From an uncultured Candidatus Saccharibacteria bacterium (GTDB taxonomy: Bacteria > Patescibacteriota > Saccharimonadia > Saccharimonadales > Saccharimonadaceae): DNA of 64,000 nucleotides. Location of the stretch: assembly GCA_934725355.1 (NCBI GenBank), contig CAKVAO010000002.1, positions 107,283 to 171,282 of the forward strand, written 5' to 3'. The position numbers and the translations under genes are program-made. Numbering within the stretch: position 1 is the stretch's first letter; each line of letters begins with the position of its first letter. This document shows, in pieces, positions 1 to 8,611 of this stretch. A model generated the notes under the pieces. The model searched no databases. It was not told where the DNA came from and saw only the letters and a program-made list of their open reading frames with translations.

Positions 1-864
1 CAAATTAGAATAACGAACAGTCGGCACGCAGGCATGGATCATTGTATCGTTGCCTAGATAGATTCCAGTATGTGACATGCGATTAGTATTCCATGTGCCT
101 CTGAAAAATATTAAATCACCAGCTCGTGCGGCGTCGTCTTTGATTGGTTCGCAGTAGTCGAATATACCCTGAACGGTTTCGTGCCCGATCTGCCACCCTG
201 CTTGGTTCATGCAATATCCGATAAAGCCAGAACAGTCAAAGGAGGTTTCGGGGCGATGTCCACTCCAAACGTAGGGAAAATCAATAAACTGCTGTGCGGT
301 GCGGATTAGCTTGGCGTGGCGTGGGCGATCTTTAACTAGATCGTAATTAAAATCATAACTAGGCGATTTAGTTAGTTCAGAAGCATAAGGATACTTGCTA
401 ACTGGGAATAGGTCTGGTCGACAGCCGTGGCTACGTAGATAAGCAGCATAGGCGCACATTTCTTGGTCTGTAAGGAAGCTATCCATGACAGAGTTTAAGT
501 CGTAATTAGTTAACTTTACGTCTAATACGTTGCCGTCTCGTGGCGTAGTTGTGAATGTATATTGGCGACGTGGCTCTCTAAGTGTTGCCATCAGTTCACG
601 GATTTCGGGGTCGCTAACATGGAAGTCGGGTTTGCGCGCGCTTAGTATGGCGATTAGAACGTAGGGATCGTGCCAAATGCGTTGAACATCGTAATGGTAC
701 TCGCTATAACCGGGTTTAGTGTATTCAATATTAGAGATTTTGTCGTGTAACTCATCCTCAAAGGCTGCGTACTCCGCCTCGGCCTCTAACATCTCTTTGT
801 CGTCGGCGACAAATTTGGCGTTAGGAATAAGGGCGGTTAAATGTCTATCTTCTACTTCATTCAT
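1..864 (-). CDS. NlpC/P60-family cell-wall peptidase, 3' end cut by window edge
   Basis: A reading frame of 288 codons runs without a stop from an ATG at 864 to the window edge, so the C-terminus is missing. The NlpC/P60 fold is clear: the nucleophile Cys about residue 211 in FDCSGF, the GDLIFF strand, and the His about residue 265 in MSHTGIYLG. Enzymes of this family cleave the D-gamma-glutamyl to diaminopimelate bond in peptidoglycan stem peptides. Residues about 55-170 (HDPYVLIAILSA ... RPDLF) resemble, from memory, the region before the peptidase domain in CD1108-type enzymes of Firmicute integrative elements. No signal peptide is visible. A TATGAT box ends 13 nt before the ATG, so the leader is very short. 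Peptidase call sure; N-terminal relationship inferred. Confidence 0.85.
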   Translation of the reverse strand, partial: MNEVEDRHLTALIPNAKFVADDKEMLEAEAEYAAFEDELHDKISNIEYTKPGYSEYHYDVQRIWHDPYVLIAILSARKPDFHVSDPEIRELMATLREPRRQYTFTTTPRDGNVLDVKLTNYDLNSVMDSFLTDQEMCAYAAYLRSHGCRPDLFPVSKYPYASELTKSPSYDFNYDLVKDRPRHAKLIRTAQQFIDFPYVWSGHRPETSFDCSGFIGYCMNQAGWQIGHETVQGIFDYCEPIKDDAARAGDLIFFRGTWNTNRMSHTGIYLGNDTMIHACVPTVRYSNL

Positions 865-904
865 CAAACACTATTTTATCATAAATAACCCGTAGAATAA
901 GCTA

Positions 905-931
905 AAATTCCCGCCTTGCGAGCGGGAATTT
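905..931 (-). terminator. Rho-independent terminator after rplA
   Basis: A perfect 10-bp stem (905-914 with 922-931) has a 7-nt loop and is followed on the minus strand by TTTT. It lies just past the rplA stop and separates the rplA operon from the peptidase gene. Confidence 0.85.
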
Positions 932-952
932 ATAGCTATACTGAACCTAGTT

Positions 953-1975
953 CTAGAAACTTAGGTTAACCTTGATGCCAGGACCCATGGTGGTTGTAAC
1001 ATTGGCTGACAGTAGGTAATTGCCCTTTAGTGAGCTTGGACGGGCTGCTTTGACACTAGCAATTAGCACGTTGGCGTTCTCTAACAGTTTGTCAGCGCCG
1101 AACGATACCTTACCGATGCCCATGTGGATATTACCCTGCTTGTCGACGCGGTACTCAACCTTACCTGCCTTAGCCTGCTTTACGGCTTCGACTGGGTTTG
1201 CGCTAACAGTGCCTGCCTTAGGATTTGGCATTAGACCACGTGGACCTAGTAGGCGTGCGAAGCGACCTAGCTTAGGCATAAACTGTGGGGTTGCAACTAG
1301 GACGTCGAAGTTTAGATTCTCTTTCTCTAGTAACTCCTTGATTTCAGATTCACCTGCATAGGTTGCACCAGCAGCCTTGGCGGCCTCGACGTCACTGTCG
1401 CTAACTAGGGCAGCAACTTTAACATCTTTACCAGTACCGTTTGGTAGTACTACGGTTGAACGGATGTTCTGATCAGCCTGCTTTGGATCGACGCCTAGAC
1501 GTAGATGCATTTCGACGGTGCTATCAAATTTGGTTGTAGCAGTCTTGGTAGCTAGCTCTAAAGCCTCCTTCAAGCCGTATAGCTTACCAGCTTCGATTTG
1601 CTTAGCAACATTGCGGTAATTCTTGCCCTTGCGCTCAGCTAGAGTGCGAGTCTTAGGTGCTGGACCCTTTTCAAGGTTGGCGGTTGCGCCATCCTGTGGT
1701 GTAGTGTCACCAGCCTCTTTGCGTGCTCGACGCTCTGCCTCGGCTTCTGCAGCCTTGACGTTCTTCTCGCTGCGCTTACCAGCCTTGGCGAAACGCTCCT
1801 CGTCCTTGGTTGCCTCCTCGGCTGCTTCGGCATCTTCAACGACTTCCTTTGCGTTGACTTCAGTACCAGTCTTAGCCTCGGCAATTGCTGTCTCAATCTC
1901 AGCAATAGTATTCTTCTCGGTTAGCTCTAGACCTAAGCCCTTTGCCTCCTCTAGTAGATCAGCTTTCTTAGCCAT
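953..1975 (-). CDS. rplA: 50S ribosomal protein L1 (uL1) with long N-terminal extension
   Basis: The C-terminal 225 residues are typical uL1: KGKNYRNVAKQ start, GTGKDVKVAAL, then the MPKLGRFARLLGPRGLMPNPK block. uL1 forms the L1 stalk and often represses its own operon. The protein is 340 residues against about 230 usually. The additional N-terminal 110 residues begin with a possible SAP/HeH-like helical segment (about residues 3-35) and continue as a charged Ala/Glu/Lys/Arg-rich linker. The start is fixed by an AAAGGAG site before the ATG. It is last in secE-nusG-rplK-rplA. Confidence 0.97.
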   Translation of the reverse strand: MAKKADLLEEAKGLGLELTEKNTIAEIETAIAEAKTGTEVNAKEVVEDAEAAEEATKDEERFAKAGKRSEKNVKAAEAEAERRARKEAGDTTPQDGATANLEKGPAPKTRTLAERKGKNYRNVAKQIEAGKLYGLKEALELATKTATTKFDSTVEMHLRLGVDPKQADQNIRSTVVLPNGTGKDVKVAALVSDSDVEAAKAAGATYAGESEIKELLEKENLNFDVLVATPQFMPKLGRFARLLGPRGLMPNPKAGTVSANPVEAVKQAKAGKVEYRVDKQGNIHMGIGKVSFGADKLLENANVLIASVKAARPSSLKGNYLLSANVTTTMGPGIKVNLSF

Positions 1976-2038
1976 AATTCTCCTTTCGTGGTTCTAACGA
2001 TGTTGCCATCTCCCACAAATTAATTATCAAATTAATGT

Positions 2039-2467
2039 TTAGCCTTCGACAACTACGCCCATTGAACGAGCCGTACCAGCGACAATCTTCTTAGCTGCCT
2101 CTAGATCATTAGCGTTCAAGAACTTCATTTTCTTCTCGGCGATTTCAGCAACCTGCGCGTCGGTAATCTTACCAACTTTGTCGGCTTGCGGTTTGCCTGA
2201 ACCCTTCTTGATGCCAGCAGCTTCGCGAATTAGATCGTCAACTGGCTGACCTAGACAAGTCCAACAGAACTTGCGACCTTCTAGAACCTGTAGGTGAACA
2301 ATAACTTCCTTGCCCATCATGTCCTTAGTCTGTTCGTTGAATGGATTAATGAAATCCATCATATTTAGACCCCACTGGCCAAGTGTTGAACCTACTGGAG
2401 GACCAGCGGTTGCACGACCGGCGGGAATGCGCAACTTAAGGTTGCCCAAAACTTTTTCCTTTGCCAT
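2039..2467 (-). CDS. rplK: 50S ribosomal protein L11 (uL11)
   Basis: The 142 residues match the normal uL11 length, with the N-terminal AGRATAGPPVGSTLGQ loop and the C-terminal rRNA-binding domain ending in ARSMGVVVEG. uL11 builds the GTPase-associated centre base with 23S rRNA. It lies between nusG and rplA, the common bacterial order. No rplJ-rplL pair follows within this window, since rplA is followed by a terminator. Confidence 0.97.
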   Translation of the reverse strand: MAKEKVLGNLKLRIPAGRATAGPPVGSTLGQWGLNMMDFINPFNEQTKDMMGKEVIVHLQVLEGRKFCWTCLGQPVDDLIREAAGIKKGSGKPQADKVGKITDAQVAEIAEKKMKFLNANDLEAAKKIVAGTARSMGVVVEG

Positions 2468-2519
2468 CTCGATATATCCTTTACTTATAATTATAAGTGC
2501 GTAACGTACCTATACTACA

Positions 2520-3071
2520 CTAAATCTTCTTAACCTGCAAGGCGTCCAGCTCGACCGAGGTGTCACGACCAAACATGCTGACCATAACCTTGATCTTGCC
2601 TTTAACTGGGTCAATTTCTGAAACGCTGCCTTCAAATCCTTTGAATGGGCCATCGGTAATATTGACTACCTCGCCGATTACTAGGTCGATGTCGTGCTTC
2701 GGCTCAGTCAAGCCCATGCGCTTCTTGATCTTCTCAATTTCTTTTTCGCTAACTGGTGTTGGATTGGTGCCCGTACCAACAAACCCTGTGACGTCAGGAG
2801 TATTGCGAATCATGAACCAAGTTTCATCGGTTAGTTTCATTTCAACTAGTACGTAGCTCTGAAAGATCTTCTGGTCGACAACCTTGCGCTTACCGTTCTT
2901 GATGACGATCATTTTTTCCTTTGGCACCAGGACGTTAAAGACTTTATCGGCCATATCAACACCCTGAATACGTTGTCGGATTTGATCGGCTACTTTCTCT
3001 TCGTAACCCGCGTATGTATGAATTGCATACCATTGCCGACGACTATCGTAACGCTGCTCTGCTTTTTTCAT
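2520..3071 (-). CDS. nusG: Transcription termination/antitermination factor NusG
   Basis: The 183 residues carry the NGN domain (RQWYAIHTYAGYEEKVADQI at about 13-32, then the QKIFQSYVLVEM core) and a C-terminal KOW domain (GEVVNITDGPFKGFEGSV). NusG binds RNA polymerase and links it to Rho or the leading ribosome. The ATG overlaps the secE stop by one base (TAATG), implying translational coupling. Confidence 0.97.
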   Translation of the reverse strand: MKKAEQRYDSRRQWYAIHTYAGYEEKVADQIRQRIQGVDMADKVFNVLVPKEKMIVIKNGKRKVVDQKIFQSYVLVEMKLTDETWFMIRNTPDVTGFVGTGTNPTPVSEKEIEKIKKRMGLTEPKHDIDLVIGEVVNITDGPFKGFEGSVSEIDPVKGKIKVMVSMFGRDTSVELDALQVKKI

Positions 3072-3475
3072 TATAATATTACCTCCTCAATTAACCATTG
3101 CGATACAAAATCACATAGTGTAACAAACACACCGATAACCACGCAGAATATTATGATCGCTAGAGTTAGCTTCCAGGTGGCTGCGCGATTTGGCCATTGC
3201 ACCTGTTTCAGCTCGCGCCAACTATCGCGGAAATAGTGCCCAATGGCTATAAATGGGCGCGCAATCCATACTGGTTTAGCGTCAGCTGGGGTAGCTTTGG
3301 TGGTTGATTTTGCGCTCCTGCTGCGCTTATCGGGCTTTGTGCTAGTTGCCGGCTTCGCCTTTTTTACTGTTGCTTTCTCGGTAACAGTTTTGCGTTTTAC
3401 TGGCTTAGCTGTTCCGGTATTCGACGTCGCCTTGATGCGTCGGACTACCTTCTTTTTGCTGTCTTCACTCGCCAT
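3071..3475 (-). CDS. secE: Preprotein translocase subunit SecE with basic N-terminal extension
   Basis: The last 60 residues are SecE: an amphipathic helix with the SWRELKQVQWPNR signature followed by one membrane helix (LAIIIFCVVIGVFVTLCDFV). SecE clamps SecY in the Sec translocon. The first 75 residues are a Lys/Thr/Ala-rich low-complexity tail not found in ordinary 60-80 residue SecE. An AAGGAG site lies 4-5 nt before the ATG. It is first gene of the nusG operon. Confidence 0.93.
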   Translation of the reverse strand: MASEDSKKKVVRRIKATSNTGTAKPVKRKTVTEKATVKKAKPATSTKPDKRSRSAKSTTKATPADAKPVWIARPFIAIGHYFRDSWRELKQVQWPNRAATWKLTLAIIIFCVVIGVFVTLCDFVSQWLIEEVIL

Positions 3476-3551
3476 TTTACTCCTTACTTAAAAGAGCTTG
3501 AATACTCAAGCTGTCAAGTCTATTTTATAGCATATGCTAGAAATGTGCAAA

Positions 3552-3803
3552 TTATCTGCCACTATTAACTATCGCACCAAAGAAGGTGTTTGCAATAAAA
3601 TCGAGGATTAATGTATGCAGATTAAACATCATGATGATACCCAACACGCACATGCCAACGCCAATCAGCTGATACTTGTTATAGCTATTAGCACCCCAGC
3701 CAAAGTTGTCGGCAATTTGTTTGTAGAATCTTACCATTAGAAAACCTAGCACAGTGATGATAATACCTACGATAAACCATGTAATGTTGAACTCATACTT
3801 CAT
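3552..3803 (-). CDS. Small membrane protein of unknown function
   Basis: An 83-residue protein with two hydrophobic helices (about 8-25 and 46-70) joined by a short polar stretch with KQIADNFGWGANSYNKYQ. No catalytic motif is visible and I do not recognise the family. A TATAAT box ends 9 nt before the ATG, so the transcript probably has almost no leader. It lies between secE and a sensor kinase with its own promoter, so the neighbours say little about its role. Confidence 0.7.
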   Translation of the reverse strand: MKYEFNITWFIVGIIITVLGFLMVRFYKQIADNFGWGANSYNKYQLIGVGMCVLGIIMMFNLHTLILDFIANTFFGAIVNSGR

Positions 3804-3824
3804 ATCCTAGCAATTATAGCATAT

Positions 3825-5480
3825 CTATTTGGCGCGAGACAATTCAAAGCTAAAGCATGATCCTTGATTAAGCTCGCTTTCTATATGGATTTGTGTACCT
3901 ATCTTGCGGGCTAATTGATCAACAACATGTAGACCTAGGCCAGTACCGGATGTTTCGCGGGTGCGATAGTCTTCACTGCGCCAGAAGCGTTGGAACACAT
4001 GTGGTATATCAGATTTACTGATGCCAATACCGGTATCTTTGACGTAAAATTTAACATGCTTACTATCACTGCCGGGCTCGGCGCCTATAGTTACACCACC
4101 AGTCTTGGTGTATTTCAGGGCGTTAGTAAGAATATTCTGCATGATTTCTTCGATCGCCATGCTTGGTACGCTGACTGTGCCTTTAGTATTAACACTAAGC
4201 TTTAAATATAGACCGCGTTTATCCGCCTCGCCTTGATATTTAGATATTAGAGAGTTCATGAAATTCTCGATGTCAATATCCTCGTTATCCATGTATACGC
4301 CTCGCTGAGCGCGGCTAAGTGTCGAAAGGTCGTTTACCATTTGACCTAGATATAGAATCTGATTGTGTGCAGCGTCGAGTGTCTTACCGAAGACTGCGGG
4401 ATCAGCCTTCTTCTGCAACAAGAATTGCAGGTTTGATAGAGCACCTTCGGCAATTGCCACAGGTGTGCGCAATTCATGGCTGACAACGCTAATAAACTCG
4501 TCTCGTTCATCCTCTAGTGATTTCTGTTTAGTAATATCTCGTGCAATTACGATGTAGCCATCGATAGATTTGCGCCCGCGCGAACTATCGTAGTCCTCGT
4601 GAATCGGTAGTAATGATAGGTGTAGGTTTATTCTCTGGTTATCACTATACTGCAATAGCAAGTCATTACGTTCAACTACTTTATCGCTAGTCGCTAGATC
4701 ACTGAGTTTTACAGGCTGTCCATCTTCGTCAACTAAATGAAATACATTATTAATTGAAAGTCCACTGAGGTTACGGTTTGTGTCAAGTAAGTCTAGGGCT
4801 GCGGAGTTATATAACTGAATTAAGTTATTATTGTCGGCGCTGATGACTAAATCTTTCATGTTGTTCACGACGGCGCGTAACCGTTTGGTTTGTAAGTGCT
4901 CGCGGAGTTTTAGTCTGTTGTAGTCGCGCAGCTGAATCGCCCCGCTCTCGCGTAGAGCATAGATGAAATAGGCGACAAAACAGGCAGCCAGCATGCCAGT
5001 AAGAATTGCCATAAATCTACTAGCTGGTACGTGCGGTGAAGTTAGCCAACCGATAACCGTGCATGAAAGTGCAATAATGTCGCCGGTCAGTAGCCACTTC
5101 CGCCCCAGTACAATGCCGGTTGTAGTCAGTAGTATTAGCCAGGACGTTGCAATGATTTCAACACTATCAATTTGTGTAATCCATAGAGAGAATAGTGCCA
5201 ATGATCCGTAGAATATGACGAACATGCCTTTAATCCACCGCGTGCTACGTGGTGGTACGGCAAAGGCTAGTAAATTAAGTGCAAATAATACACCGATAAT
5301 GACATGGGTTATATCCACGCCTAAGTATTTAATTGGTTGCACCGAAATAACTTGGGTATTGCTTAGTGACGATGTGATTAAAAATACCAGCTGAATTGCC
5401 GCAATCATGAAACTAGTCCAACGAATTGTGCGCATTACAGTCTTATTTAACCTAACGCGCTCAGTGCTACGTCGCTTCAT
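3825..5480 (-). CDS. Membrane sensor histidine kinase with PAS domain (orphan)
   Basis: The 551 residues begin with about six membrane helices (24-176), followed by a short linker helix, a PAS domain (about 205-320), then HisKA with the H-box SVVSHELRTPVA and a HATPase_c domain with N-box NILTNALKYT, G1 DTGIGIS and G2 GTGLGLHVV. All kinase motifs are intact, so it should autophosphorylate and act on a response regulator. No regulator gene is adjacent. A multi-helix N-terminal region without a large external loop suggests sensing within or near the membrane. TAGAAT ends 7 nt before the ATG, a leaderless arrangement. Confidence 0.92.
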   Translation of the reverse strand: MKRRSTERVRLNKTVMRTIRWTSFMIAAIQLVFLITSSLSNTQVISVQPIKYLGVDITHVIIGVLFALNLLAFAVPPRSTRWIKGMFVIFYGSLALFSLWITQIDSVEIIATSWLILLTTTGIVLGRKWLLTGDIIALSCTVIGWLTSPHVPASRFMAILTGMLAACFVAYFIYALRESGAIQLRDYNRLKLREHLQTKRLRAVVNNMKDLVISADNNNLIQLYNSAALDLLDTNRNLSGLSINNVFHLVDEDGQPVKLSDLATSDKVVERNDLLLQYSDNQRINLHLSLLPIHEDYDSSRGRKSIDGYIVIARDITKQKSLEDERDEFISVVSHELRTPVAIAEGALSNLQFLLQKKADPAVFGKTLDAAHNQILYLGQMVNDLSTLSRAQRGVYMDNEDIDIENFMNSLISKYQGEADKRGLYLKLSVNTKGTVSVPSMAIEEIMQNILTNALKYTKTGGVTIGAEPGSDSKHVKFYVKDTGIGISKSDIPHVFQRFWRSEDYRTRETSGTGLGLHVVDQLARKIGTQIHIESELNQGSCFSFELSRAK

Positions 5481-5507
5481 AGTGCTTATTCTAGCATATT
5501 ATTGTAA

Positions 5508-6227
5508 CTATAGATACGGTGAGTAATGCTTTAATTTGTCGCGCTTTGCCTTTGCGTTTGGACAAATCAATTCTAAATCAGACCAAAAGGCCGCGCTGTG
5601 ATCCATATGCTTAATGTGATTTAGTTCATGCAATATAACGTAATCGCACAATTCGTCGGGGAGAGTCATTAGCATGATGTTTAATGAAATTGTACCATTA
5701 GAGCTGCGACTGCCCCAGCGTGTCTTGGCGTGGCTAATGCGGAATTTGTTTATATCAATGGTAAAGTCGTGCTCGATGGCCAGCTGGTACAGCCGCCGCC
5801 GCAGATAGCTAGAGGCTTCCGTCTTTAGGCACTTCTTTACTGCATCACGCACGTGCTGTTGGATTACACTGTCCATGGCGTCGCTGGGGTGTGTAACTGT
5901 TATTGTATGCTCAGCTACTCGACTACTCCAACGCACTCCAGGTTTGATCTGTAGCGTGCGGCTATGGCCAATTCTATCACCGTTACTGTATAGGTGATTC
6001 GCCTTAATGCGGCTAAGATTGGCTTTGATATACATTCGGTTGTCGTCTAAAAACTTTTGCAGTGCTGATACCTTGACAATCCACGGTGCGTAGATTGTTA
6101 GCGACCCATTGATAGATATTTGATATGTAATAATTGGACGGCGGATGTGTTTAATCTTGACCATACCAAAATCTACATCGGCGAATTCCTGAGTAGATAT
6201 CTTTGGTGAACTACTCTGTGTCAGCAT
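5508..6227 (-). CDS. YgjP/WLM-type zinc metallopeptidase (DUF45)
   Basis: The C-terminal half holds the gluzincin motif HELNHIKHMDHSAAFW, with Glu as the expected base and two His plus a downstream His as zinc ligands. This matches the YgjP/SprT-like group, whose substrates are poorly known. The frame is open up to 6314, but I place the start at the ATG at 6227 because it overlaps the upstream stop (6211) by only 17 nt; an ATG at 6164 (MVKIKHIRRP) is also possible. It is probably cotranslated with the P-loop gene before it. Confidence 0.82.
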   Translation of the reverse strand: MLTQSSSPKISTQEFADVDFGMVKIKHIRRPIITYQISINGSLTIYAPWIVKVSALQKFLDDNRMYIKANLSRIKANHLYSNGDRIGHSRTLQIKPGVRWSSRVAEHTITVTHPSDAMDSVIQQHVRDAVKKCLKTEASSYLRRRLYQLAIEHDFTIDINKFRISHAKTRWGSRSSNGTISLNIMLMTLPDELCDYVILHELNHIKHMDHSAAFWSDLELICPNAKAKRDKLKHYSPYL

Positions 6228-6882
6228 GGCTATCGATGTTGATACTGCGAGCAGGTCTCGTGGCGTTTGCTCGGCGCGCAACCGCATTAGCTGTGTTAGT
6301 CGTGCTAGCTGCATTGATGGTTGGTACGGCTCGACCGCTGGCTACAATGCGTTTTAGAACATTGCGCGCCTGGGCGTCATAGTTATGCTTGCCACTAATT
6401 ACTATTACATTGTCACGATCAGCTCGCGGCTCTTCGTAGCGCTCGGTAAACTGCGCTAGTTGTTCGGGTGTTAGGCTTTGCTTATACTTGTCACCTGGAT
6501 TATTTTCACTGCGATGTAGAGCACGCCGGCGAATTGTAGCTGTATCTGTTTGTACTACGATAACCAGCATCTTATACCCTGCCTTGCGCGCCTTTGCTGC
6601 TAGCTTGCGACGATCAAGCTCTCTATTAAAGCCACCATCGATGACGAAGGTGCGCTTGGTGCGTAATAGCTGTTCAATCATTAGGTTGTTCATCTGGCTA
6701 ACAATCTCGTTCTCGGTTTTGCTATAGGTATGCTTAGAAAATAGCATCCAACGAATGCGGTCTGGGCTAGCAATTGCGGCGCCAAATGTGTCGGCGAATC
6801 TTTCGGCAAAATACGACTTTCCTGAACCTGGCACGCCAACGACAACCATCACAATTGGACTGGTTAATGTCAATGTTTCCAT
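6211..6882 (-). CDS. P-loop ATPase/kinase-like protein (AAA_33 type)
   Basis: The 223-residue protein has a Walker A motif GVPGSGKS near residue 17, followed by SPDRIRWMLF and FVIDGGFNRELDRRKL, the layout of small polynucleotide-kinase or zeta-toxin-like kinases of the AAA_33 group. An Arg-rich lid region (RRRALHRSENNPGDKYKQSL) follows. The substrate cannot be told. The last 40 residues are Ala/Thr/Arg-rich. An AGGAGAG site 7 nt before the ATG sets the start. It overlaps the metallopeptidase downstream. Confidence 0.8.
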   Translation of the reverse strand: METLTLTSPIVMVVVGVPGSGKSYFAERFADTFGAAIASPDRIRWMLFSKHTYSKTENEIVSQMNNLMIEQLLRTKRTFVIDGGFNRELDRRKLAAKARKAGYKMLVIVVQTDTATIRRRALHRSENNPGDKYKQSLTPEQLAQFTERYEEPRADRDNVIVISGKHNYDAQARNVLKRIVASGRAVPTINAASTTNTANAVARRANATRPARSINIDSHADTE

Positions 6883-6956
6883 CTATCTACTCTCCTAAAT
6901 TTTAACTATATCTACTATATCACATATTTACCGTTCGCTTGTGTAGGATGGCAATA

Positions 6957-6985
6957 TTGAATTATGCTTAATAATATAATATGAT
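6957..6985 (+). promoter_or_regulatory. Promoter of tRNA-Trp
   Basis: TTGAAT at 6957-6962 and TATGAT at 6980-6985 are separated by exactly 17 nt, and the tRNA starts 9 nt after the -10 box. Confidence 0.75.
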
Positions 6986-6994
6986 ATCTAACAT

Positions 6995-7070
6995 ACGGGC
7001 ATAGCTCAGTTGGTAGAGCACAGGTCTCCAAAACCTGGTGTCGGCAGTTCGAACCTGTCTGCCCGTGCCA
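6995..7070 (+). tRNA. trnW: tRNA-Trp (CCA)
   Basis: A full cloverleaf: acceptor ACGGGCA/TGCCCGT, D stem GCTC/GAGC, anticodon stem CAGGT/ACCTG with loop CTCCAAA (anticodon CCA), T arm with TTCGAAC, discriminator G and encoded CCA. A CCA anticodon reads only UGG, in line with UGA being a stop here. Confidence 0.96.
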
Positions 7071-7080
7071 TGAAATTATT

Positions 7081-7105
7081 AAACAGCTCCGTCGTGGGCT
7101 GTTTT
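7081..7105 (+). terminator. Terminator after tRNA-Trp
   Basis: The stem AACAGC/GCTGTT (extended by a G-T and a C-G pair) is followed by a run of T, ten bases past the tRNA. Confidence 0.8.
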
Positions 7106-7253
7106 TCATTATTTGTATCATCCATACACCAGATTACCGTTGTAACTATGGCTACGACATTCGCAATTTAACGTCACATAAAGTCGCTATATTGCAGGTT
7201 GCTATCTGCAATTGTTGTATTACTGTCTACGTATTATAGATAATATGCCACTC

Positions 7254-7282
7254 TTTACATGAATTATGCTATTGGTTATAAT
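7254..7282 (+). promoter_or_regulatory. Promoter of the glucan operon
   Basis: TTTACA (7254-7259) and TATAAT (7277-7282) are 17 nt apart, near-consensus sigma-70 type. The remaining 7106-7253 stretch shows no gene. The leader would be about 36 nt, with a purine-rich GAGGGAAGAG before the first start codon. Confidence 0.8.
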
Positions 7283-7324
7283 GAATAACAGTTAAGGTAA
7301 TATTGAGGGAAGAGACAGACATAT

Positions 7325-8611
7325 ATGAAATTGTTGATGCTGGGATGGGAGCTACCGCCACATAACAGTGGCGGTCTTGGCGTCGCCTGCTATCAGATGG
7401 CTAAAGCACTTGCTGGACAAGGCTTAGATATTAAATTTATGTTGCCGTATAAGGCTGACAGTAGTAAAACGGATCAGTTTATGGAGGTTATACCTGCCAC
7501 TGACGCAAAGCCAATGATCGACAAAGACGGCAATTACGTAGCTATGGGGGCTTATTCAGGTAACTGCATTTGGTGTCATGGATCTCGCACCTGTCGCCAT
7601 GCTAAGGCTTACGGCAAAGGCTTTGTCGCCGCAACTCACCAGTATGCCGATCGAGTTGAAAATATTATCGAGCAACGTCACATGCACCCTGATATTATTC
7701 ACGCACATGATTGGCTAACCATGGAAGCCGGTGTGCGAGCCAAGAAGATTACTGGTGCGCCGTTGGTTATTCATGTTCATGCTACTGAGTTCGATCGTGC
7801 CGGTGGGCATCGTGGTAACCCTCTAATCCACGATATCGAATTCTATAGCTTGCACATGGCTGATCAGATTTTTGCAGTGTCACAAATCACTAAAGACATT
7901 ATTTGTCGTGAATACGGCATTCCAGCTAGCAAGGTAGAAGTCATTCATAATTCCATTGATCCTAGTGAGCTGACTCGTACAACAGTACAGTCAAACAACT
8001 ATACATATATTAGAAAGATGCACGAACTCGGCTATACAACAGTTGTTAGTATTGGTCGACTAACTGTGCAGAAGGGTTTGTCGTACTTACTAGATGCCGC
8101 AGCTCTAGCAATCAGTAAAAATCCTAAGTTACTATTCGTAGTTGCCGGCTCTGGCGAGCAGCGCGACCAGCTGATCGAACTAGTGGCTGACCTAGGTATA
8201 TCGGATCGTGTTATCTTTACTGGCTTTGTGCGTGGCTCTAAATTCCGTGAGCTATACGAGCTCGGCGATATCTTTATTATGCCGTCTGTTAGCGAACCAT
8301 TTGGCCTAACTGCTTTGGAGGCTGCTTACTATAATTCTGCAATCCTGCTATCTAAAACTTCTGGCGTTGGTGAGGTATTACATAGTGTAATGCGTTTTGA
8401 TTATTGGGATACACGCAAGATGGCTGATCAAATCATCGGTATTTCGTTATCACCTGCCTTGCACGATGATCTGGTTGAAGGAGCTCGCAATGAGTATCTC
8501 AGCTGTAATTGGGGTGATGTCGCCCGTAAGATGACCGTGCAGTACAATCGCCTAATCCAAGCATATAAAAAATCGTCTAGAAAGAATCATAGGGAGGTAA
8601 AAAATGTCTAA
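7325..8611 (+). CDS. GT4-family glycosyltransferase, probable glycogen synthase-type
   Basis: This 428-residue GT-B fold enzyme starts with MLGWELPPHNSGGLGV (nucleotide-sugar loop) and has HAHDWLT at about 126, SIGRLTVQKGLSYLL, and the donor-site block MPSVSEPFGLTALEAA. The HAHDWLT motif and the GH57/GH15 neighbours favour an alpha-1,4-glucan synthase rather than a lipid or cell-wall transferase, though the donor sugar is unknown. Residues 81-92 hold Cys-x2-Cys-x5-Cys-x-His, which could bind a metal. It opens the operon and overlaps the GH57 gene by 8 nt. Confidence 0.85.
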   Translation: MKLLMLGWELPPHNSGGLGVACYQMAKALAGQGLDIKFMLPYKADSSKTDQFMEVIPATDAKPMIDKDGNYVAMGAYSGNCIWCHGSRTCRHAKAYGKGFVAATHQYADRVENIIEQRHMHPDIIHAHDWLTMEAGVRAKKITGAPLVIHVHATEFDRAGGHRGNPLIHDIEFYSLHMADQIFAVSQITKDIICREYGIPASKVEVIHNSIDPSELTRTTVQSNNYTYIRKMHELGYTTVVSIGRLTVQKGLSYLLDAAALAISKNPKLLFVVAGSGEQRDQLIELVADLGISDRVIFTGFVRGSKFRELYELGDIFIMPSVSEPFGLTALEAAYYNSAILLSKTSGVGEVLHSVMRFDYWDTRKMADQIIGISLSPALHDDLVEGARNEYLSCNWGDVARKMTVQYNRLIQAYKKSSRKNHREVKNV

